Notes under the pieces: generated by a model
What the model was told of the DNA's origin: nothing
Database searches by the model: none
The model's input: only the letters and a program-made list of their open reading frames with translations
Assembly: GCA_040391785.1 (NCBI GenBank)
Contig: JBEBXH010000015.1
Span: 19,411-83,410 of the forward strand
Length of the DNA: 64,000 nt
Direction: 5' to 3'
DNA from: UBA5239 sp040391785
Lineage (GTDB): Bacteria; Verrucomicrobiota; Lentisphaeria; Victivallales; Victivallaceae
Shown: positions 59,004-64,000 of the stretch, one piece after another
Layout: every line of letters starts with the position of its first letter
Numbering within the stretch: the stretch's first letter is position 1
Position numbers and translations under genes: made by a program

Positions 59004-60734
59004 ATGAATAAGGTTTGCGGCAGGACCGTATTTTCATTCATTCTGATGATATCAGTCAATTTTCTGGGAATGATTTTGCTTTATCCCGTGTTGAAATATT
59101 TTTCCCTTGATTCGCATTGGATGATTTTTTATGGGGCAGTCCTGGGATTGATTCCGTACTTGGTTTATACGTCATTTTTCGTCCTGTGGATTCAGCAGAT
59201 ATATCGGGAAATTCTTCCTTCGGTCAATGGAGTAACCCGTCAGCTTTTCTGGGGAATTCTGATTATTCCCTTGCATTCGTTGTTGATGCTTTGCCCTGCT
59301 TGGAAAAAGAGGAACGCGGTTCGGCTTGGCGCGGTGGCGCTGCCGGTAATGATCGTGCTGATTTTTATTTGTTGCGGATTCAATATGAATCCAGGGATAA
59401 TCTATCTCCTCGGAGTCTGTGCCGGAGTTGTCAATTTATGGCTCATTTTCGAATTAAGTGAAAATAAATGCAACATGAAATTTGCCAAAGCGGCGGGTTG
59501 CCTGGTTTTGGTTTATGTGGTATATATTGTCGCCGCCGGAATTCAGATTACAGTTATCGACCACAGGTGGGAAGCGACGGCAAACCGGCTGCTGGCGCAG
59601 GGTATCCCGGTTGACCGGCTTTCGCATAAAGAGATGTTTGAAAATGAGCCAGTGAATGACCATGGTTTGGCGAAATGCCTTAAGCAGTTGCGGGATGCTG
59701 AAATGGATATCCGATGGGAAAACATCACGGATTGGGAGAAAGAGAAAAAGCGCAGTGAACTAGCCGTATCTCCTGTCATGCTTGCGATTGATAAGATTCT
59801 GGACGATGATTTCGGAAAGATCATTTTTGAGAAAAACACTGGACCTCTTATGGAAAGGGGGTTTTCCGGGGTTATACATTTTCGCGAGGCAATGCGTTAT
59901 TATTCTTTGAGGATCAAACTGGCGGCGGATTCCCGCGATTTGCAGTCCGTAATGACGGATTTCCGGCGAACGCACCGGATTATCCGGATTTTCGCAGACA
60001 ACGCGGATTTGTTGATTCCGAATCTTACGGCTTCCGCCTGTGTTGCCATTCAACTGGAAGCCCTGGGGGAGGTTTTAGCCTATGGCATACTTGACGAGGC
60101 TGCACGGGTGGAGATTTCCGGCATTCTGCAGGATGAAGCAAACTTATTATATAAGAGTTTTGCTGTTGGAATAAAGTGCGAGGCTGCCGTGAATATGGAT
60201 ATGGCGGATGTATTGTTGGAGGGGGCTGGCGAGGTAGTCGATGTAGCATGGAAGCGTTTTGCCGTGAGAATGCCTTTTTATGGTATTCTCATCGATGATA
60301 AAATCATGATGGCGGAATTCTGGAGCAAATTTTACAAGGAGTGTATTGAATCGGGATTGGAACCATATCAAATCCCGGCGGAGCGGACGTATTTTCCCGA
60401 CCGGCGGAATAATTATCCTCCGAACAGTCTGGCGTATGACCTGATGACCGGGACTACCTATAATTTGCATCATACCATGTACAAGTGCGAGGCCCGATTG
60501 AGGGCCGCCCAAATTGCGTTGTTCCCGGAAAAAATCAACACGCTGACGGACCCTTTTTCCGGGGAGCCGTTTCGTAAAATCGATGGCGAATTTACGATCG
60601 TAGTCGATAAAAAAGATCAAACCGTAAATGGTATACGCATATACAGCATCGGGCCGGATCGAAAAGACGAACGAGGGATCGAAGATTCTTACACGCGCCG
60701 TGACGACATATCGTTTGATGTGATCAGTTTGTAG
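59004..60734 (+). CDS. Membrane protein with a C-terminal GspG-like end
   Basis: 576 residues. Five or six membrane helices occupy the first ~185 residues, followed by a ~390-residue domain probably outside the membrane. The last 60 residues, NTLTDPFSGEPFRKIDGEF, then GIRIYSIGPDRKDERGIED and a final DDISFDV, match the end of GspG-type pseudopilins and of large predicted membrane proteins common in Planctomycetota and Verrucomicrobiota. AGGAGG precedes the ATG. Function unknown; the ending hints at an evolutionary link to type II secretion pseudopilins. Confidence 0.82.
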   Translation: MNKVCGRTVFSFILMISVNFLGMILLYPVLKYFSLDSHWMIFYGAVLGLIPYLVYTSFFVLWIQQIYREILPSVNGVTRQLFWGILIIPLHSLLMLCPAWKKRNAVRLGAVALPVMIVLIFICCGFNMNPGIIYLLGVCAGVVNLWLIFELSENKCNMKFAKAAGCLVLVYVVYIVAAGIQITVIDHRWEATANRLLAQGIPVDRLSHKEMFENEPVNDHGLAKCLKQLRDAEMDIRWENITDWEKEKKRSELAVSPVMLAIDKILDDDFGKIIFEKNTGPLMERGFSGVIHFREAMRYYSLRIKLAADSRDLQSVMTDFRRTHRIIRIFADNADLLIPNLTASACVAIQLEALGEVLAYGILDEAARVEISGILQDEANLLYKSFAVGIKCEAAVNMDMADVLLEGAGEVVDVAWKRFAVRMPFYGILIDDKIMMAEFWSKFYKECIESGLEPYQIPAERTYFPDRRNNYPPNSLAYDLMTGTTYNLHHTMYKCEARLRAAQIALFPEKINTLTDPFSGEPFRKIDGEFTIVVDKKDQTVNGIRIYSIGPDRKDERGIEDSYTRRDDISFDVISL

Positions 60735-60752
60735 ATGAAGATATTTTGAGTG

Positions 60753-61919
60753 TCAAGCTTGCAGTAGTTTATTGCGCATGAGGATGGCGGCGCCGCGGGC
60801 GGTGGCTTGCGGGTCTAGGATCGAGAATTCGATCTGCAGTTTTTCCACCGAGCCGCCAAAACAGCTGGAGTTCAGGATGCGCCGGATGTCGTTGCGCAGC
60901 AATTCGCCGAGGGCGGCGGTTTCGCCGCTCAGGACGATCATTGAGGGGTTCAGCAGCGTGACCACGGTGGCGAGCGCGGTGCCGATGCTGGTGCAGATTT
61001 CGCCGGCGATGATCCGGGCGGCTTTGTCGCGGCGCGAGCACTCCACGAAGCGCTGCAGCGTGAAGTCGTTGAGCGAGAGTTCGGTGTCGACGCCGCTGTT
61101 GATGACTTCCTTGACTTTGCGTTTGATGCCGTTGAAACCGGCCAGGGCCTCGAGGCAGCCGCGGTTGCCGCACTGGCACAGCGGGCCCTCCGGCGCCACG
61201 ATCACGTGGCCGATTTCCATGGCGCGGTTGTTGGCCCCGATGAAACATTCGCCGTATTTGATGAAGCCGCCGCCGATTCCTTCGCCGAGGCTGATGTGGA
61301 ACAGGCTTTCCGGCGGCGCGGCGGTGTAGCGGGTCAGGTATTCCATATAGGTTTTCACCATGCATTCCGGCCAGATGACGGCGCTGCAGCGGAATTCGGT
61401 GCTCAGCCATTTGCCGGTTTTGACGTTTTCCCAGCCGGGGATATTGACCGCGCGCAGCGAAATGCCGTTTTCGCTGTCCACCAGTCCGGGGTCGGCGAAC
61501 CCGATTCCCTTGACTTTGTCCCAGTCGCCGGCGTTCTGCTGTTTCAGCTGGTTGACGACTTCGCGGATTTCCTCGCAGCAGGTGGCGGGGGTGCCGCGCT
61601 GCCGGGCGGGTTTCTCCACGGAATCGATGATTTCGCCTTTCAGGTTGACGAGGGCCCCGATGATCCGGTCGGTCTGAAAATCGATTCCGAGCGTCCAGAG
61701 GTGATCGCTGTTCAGTTGGAGCAAGGGGGCGCGGCGGCCGGTTTTCAGGCCGGTGCGGTCGGGTTCGGTGATGATGCCCTCCGCCTTCAATTCGTCGATG
61801 ACTTTTAATACGGTGGCGGCGCGGGCCCCGGTCCGCTGGATCAAATCCGGGCGGCCGATCGAGCCGCTCATCAGGAATATGTTGATGATTTCAGAACGCA
61901 AATGTTCTTTTCTGCTCAT
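60753..61919 (-). CDS. ROK-family transcriptional repressor
   Basis: 388 residues. An N-terminal winged helix (RPDLIQRTGARAATVLKVIDEL) is fused to a ROK sugar-kinase-like domain with SLGEGIGGGFI, and the zinc motif GPLCQCGNRGCLEAL (CxCGxxGC). NagC and XylR-type ROK proteins bind sugars or sugar phosphates and release DNA. It diverges from the creatininase-family gene, and an inverted repeat between them overlaps that gene's promoter. Likely controls the creatininase and dehydrogenase genes. Confidence 0.93.
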   Translation of the reverse strand: MSRKEHLRSEIINIFLMSGSIGRPDLIQRTGARAATVLKVIDELKAEGIITEPDRTGLKTGRRAPLLQLNSDHLWTLGIDFQTDRIIGALVNLKGEIIDSVEKPARQRGTPATCCEEIREVVNQLKQQNAGDWDKVKGIGFADPGLVDSENGISLRAVNIPGWENVKTGKWLSTEFRCSAVIWPECMVKTYMEYLTRYTAAPPESLFHISLGEGIGGGFIKYGECFIGANNRAMEIGHVIVAPEGPLCQCGNRGCLEALAGFNGIKRKVKEVINSGVDTELSLNDFTLQRFVECSRRDKAARIIAGEICTSIGTALATVVTLLNPSMIVLSGETAALGELLRNDIRRILNSSCFGGSVEKLQIEFSILDPQATARGAAILMRNKLLQA

Positions 61920-61981
61920 TTTTGATGTCCTTGAATGCTATTTATAATTCGCTATCGTATCATAATTATAATATAAATGCA

Positions 61982-62040
61982 TGAAAAATCAACATTTATA
62001 AGTAAAAAAGTCTTGATTTTTTCAAAAAAAACAATATAAT
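61982..62040 (+). promoter_or_regulatory. Promoter with flanking inverted repeat for the creatininase operon
   Basis: Plus strand TTGATT (62013-62018), 16-base spacer, TATAAT (62035-62040), 37 bases before the start codon. TGAAAAATCAA (61982-61992) and TTGATTTTTTCA (62013-62024) are inverted repeats with a one-base gap; the second overlaps the -35. A likely ROK repressor operator. A minus-strand TATAAT-like element for the regulator gene lies near 61965. Confidence 0.6.
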
Positions 62041-62077
62041 CATGGCAGATGCTAAAAAATGCAAGGAGTTTATCCAT

Positions 62078-62929
62078 ATGAAAAGCCATGAAATGCGGCA
62101 CCTGACCGTGAAAGACGTTCAGGAATATCTGAAAACGAAACAGACCGTGATCATACCCTACGCTTTGTGCGAACAGCACGGTTATCACCTGCCGCTGGAC
62201 GTGGATATCCGCAACGCGGAGTACTCCTCGCTGGCTTTGGCGAAGCGCCTGGACTGTCTGATCGCACCGGTGCTCAACTACACGTTTTCCGGCGGGATGC
62301 TGCCGGGGACGATCAACGTGAAGCCGAACACGTTTTCGAATCTGGTTGGCGAGATCATCGAATCACTGAGCCTGCAGGGGTTTCGTAATTTCATCATCAT
62401 ACCGGGTCACGGCGGCAGCGAAAGCATGTTTCACCTGAAAGAATCGCTGCGGATCTTGAAATGGCTGAACCCGGCACTGCACGACGATTTGATCCTGATG
62501 CTGCCGATCTGGGATTTCTCGCCCACGTGGACGGAGCTTTTCCGGCAGCAGGATTATCACGCGGCGCAGGTGGAAACGTCGCTGCTGCTGCACTGGTGCC
62601 CGGAAGTGGTGCGCGAGGAAATCGTGCTGGATGAGCCCGAAGTGGCCGAGCGCCTGCGTTCCAACCCGGACAGCTACCAGCATCTGGAATCCTTCACGGA
62701 TTTGAAGCAGGAAATCGTCAACACCTCGCAGCGCGTGGATGTGAAAATCGGCGTGATGGGCCATCCGCAGAAAGCTTCCGCCGAGCTCGGCGCGAAGATC
62801 GAAGGCGAGTTTGTGGAGAACGCCGCCGCCGCGATCGGCGACGCCATTTGCAAGGCCGATGAGGCGCGGAAGAGCGGCAAGCGCATTGTGCATAACGGTG
62901 TGACCGAACTTAAAATATTGTCACTGTAA
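62078..62929 (+). CDS. Creatininase-family amidohydrolase or epimerase
   Basis: 283 residues. The creatininase signatures are IPYALCEQHGYHLPLDVDI (quoted in part: EQHGYHLPLDVDI, metal-binding Glu/His/Asp) and IIIPGHGGSESMF. The later QVETSLLLHWCPE holds the second metal glutamate. Family members include creatinine amidohydrolase and formamide hydrolases (MftE, ArfB). Many in carbohydrate loci have unknown substrates. An ATG at 62042 is in frame, but AAGGAG lies 9 bases before the ATG at 62078. It precedes a Gfo/Idh/MocA dehydrogenase by 13 bases and faces a ROK repressor, so the substrate is probably derived from a sugar. Confidence 0.88.
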   Translation: MKSHEMRHLTVKDVQEYLKTKQTVIIPYALCEQHGYHLPLDVDIRNAEYSSLALAKRLDCLIAPVLNYTFSGGMLPGTINVKPNTFSNLVGEIIESLSLQGFRNFIIIPGHGGSESMFHLKESLRILKWLNPALHDDLILMLPIWDFSPTWTELFRQQDYHAAQVETSLLLHWCPEVVREEIVLDEPEVAERLRSNPDSYQHLESFTDLKQEIVNTSQRVDVKIGVMGHPQKASAELGAKIEGEFVENAAAAIGDAICKADEARKSGKRIVHNGVTELKILSL

Positions 62930-62942
62930 GGAATTCAGGGAT

Positions 62943-64000
62943 ATGAAGAAATTCAGGTTTGGAGTGGTCGGGCTGGGGCACCGCGGACGGGCGATGTTCC
63001 GGGGCGCTGCGGGTGCTTTCAATGAACTGGAGCCGGTGGCGGCGTGTGATATCAATCCGGCGCTGTGGCTGGAGGAGCACAAAGAGCGCGGCGAAGAAGC
63101 CATGGTCAAGACCATGCCCGATGTGAAGTTTTATGAAGACTATGACCGGATGTTGGAAGAGGCCAAGCTCGATATCGTGATGGTGGAAACGCCTGCCGAT
63201 TGTCATGCCGAGTTCTGCGCCAAGGCGCTGCGGCGGGGAATCCATGTTTATTCGGACATTCCCACGGTCAGCAGTGTTGAGGAAGCGCAGATGCTCTGGG
63301 AGCTTCACCTCGAGTCAAAGGGGCTGTTGATGACCGGGGCCACCACGCTGGGGTGGGGCTTTGTCCAGGCGATGCAGGATTTTCACCGGCAGGGCGCACT
63401 CGGCAAACCCTTTTATCTGGAAGCCGAATATATCCACGACATCCGGAGTTTGTGGGCGGAAACCCCGTGGCGCAAGGCTTACCAGCCGATCCGCTACTGC
63501 ACGCATTCGCTCGGCCCGCTGCTGAGCATTTTGAGTGAAGACCTGCGCGAGGTGTCTTGTTTGAACACCGGCAGCCACGTCACGGATTTCGAGGGGGCAA
63601 ACGACCTGATGACGGCGCATTTTCGGACAGAGTCCGATGTGGTGACGCGCCTGACGATTTCATTCGTCAACAACGCCGGCTGCGGAAATCATTCGTACCG
63701 GGTATTCGGCACCGAGGGATATTTCGAGCATCTGTCGGCGCGCGGCGGCCAAAGTGCGAAAACATTTGTCAATTCCAACAAGATTTACGGCATGAAAACG
63801 CTGACGGAGCTGCCGATCGGGTTCATGCCGCACGGGATCGGCTTAAGTTTCGGCCACGGCGGAGCGGACAATTATCTGTGGGGCATCTTCCTCAAGGCGC
63901 TTCACTCAGGTGCGAAGGCCGCGCCGGTTCCCCTGAAGGAAAGTTTGCGCATGACGCTGCCCGGCATCTACGCGGCGGAGTCCGCCATGGACGGCGGCAA
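62943..64000 (+). CDS. Gfo/Idh/MocA-family oxidoreductase, C-terminus beyond the window
   Basis: At least 352 residues; the frame runs off the end. The Rossmann start is FRFGVVGLGHRGRAM. MVETPADCHAEFCAKALRRGIHVYSDIP carries the usual loop where EKP would be found in many relatives (quoted in part: ALRRGIHVYSDIP). The C-terminal domain includes WRKAYQPIRYCTHSLGPLLS with the His that helps catalysis. These enzymes oxidise or reduce sugars and inositols with NAD(P). The ATG at 62943 lies 13 bases after the creatininase stop, so it is co-transcribed with it. Confidence 0.92.
   Translation, partial: MKKFRFGVVGLGHRGRAMFRGAAGAFNELEPVAACDINPALWLEEHKERGEEAMVKTMPDVKFYEDYDRMLEEAKLDIVMVETPADCHAEFCAKALRRGIHVYSDIPTVSSVEEAQMLWELHLESKGLLMTGATTLGWGFVQAMQDFHRQGALGKPFYLEAEYIHDIRSLWAETPWRKAYQPIRYCTHSLGPLLSILSEDLREVSCLNTGSHVTDFEGANDLMTAHFRTESDVVTRLTISFVNNAGCGNHSYRVFGTEGYFEHLSARGGQSAKTFVNSNKIYGMKTLTELPIGFMPHGIGLSFGHGGADNYLWGIFLKALHSGAKAAPVPLKESLRMTLPGIYAAESAMDGG

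Noticed and set aside
1..64000. tRNA or rRNA genes
   Set aside because: No cloverleaf with a TTCGA-type T-arm in intergenic sequence and no rRNA-like stretch was recognised by eye; a covariance scan would be needed to exclude them fully.

Overview
The window looks like a chromosomal stretch from a member of the Lentisphaerota, most likely a Victivallales-type gut or sediment bacterium. The main reason is five genes for prepilin-like proteins with the leader FTLIELLVVIAIIAILA, four of which also carry the C-terminal H-X9-DG signature. They sit beside exported glycan-active enzymes, AraC, GntR/LacI and ROK sugar regulators, long SSS symporters and ankyrin or Sel1 proteins, a mix typical of that phylum. 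GC is moderately high and genes are densely packed. No rRNA, tRNA, CRISPR array or insertion-sequence transposase was recognised.

Layout. 1-3454 (minus): an operon with a TIM-barrel isomerase/epimerase, a NADAR protein and an AraC regulator, followed by pseudopilin A and a truncated secreted protein. 3605-7807 (plus): a GH29 fucosidase-like enzyme and a large secreted ankyrin protein. 7826-15940 (minus): a duplicated-domain secreted protein, a 58-residue protein, a DsbD-type reductant exporter with a periplasmic thioredoxin and a possible clan-CD-like lipoprotein, cobalamin adenosyltransferase, a Sel1 protein and an 859-residue symporter. 16429-28416: a phage-derived module in two divergent arms. 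The tail arm (minus) has tube, a tail chaperone with a programmed -1 frameshift, a very short candidate tape measure, baseplate-like proteins, a Gly-Ser-Asp repeat protein, a glycosyltransferase, a collagen-like fibre and a LamG lectin. The head arm (plus) has scaffold, SU10/DUF5309-like capsid and a connector. No terminase, portal, integrase, holin or lysin is present.

28469-37950: pseudopilin B behind a cobalamin riboswitch, a DinG-family helicase, several unknown envelope proteins, and an operon pairing pseudopilin C with an ABC exporter. 37997-42765: a GntR/LacI regulator, pseudopilin D and a secreted CBM9/GH42-like protein. 43090-50542: a lipoprotein, a PHP-domain protein, a polytopic membrane protein, an asparagine-synthase-like protein lacking the glutaminase cysteine, a polysaccharide deacetylase and a tail-anchored Ser/Thr kinase. 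50625-54141: pseudopilin E, a secreted GH-A enzyme and a GntR/LacI regulator. 54422-57986: a V4R protein, MurE, UDP-xylose synthase and a lipoprotein. 58281-64000: unknown envelope proteins, then a ROK regulator facing a creatininase-family protein and a Gfo/Idh/MocA dehydrogenase cut by the window end.

Two themes stand out. The first is the repeated unit 'regulator + pseudopilin + secreted glycan-active protein' (three times, with a riboswitch version and an ABC-exporter version), which suggests substrate-specific surface machines. The second is the compact head-plus-tail gene set lacking DNA-packaging genes, whose two arms diverge from a strong inverted repeat.
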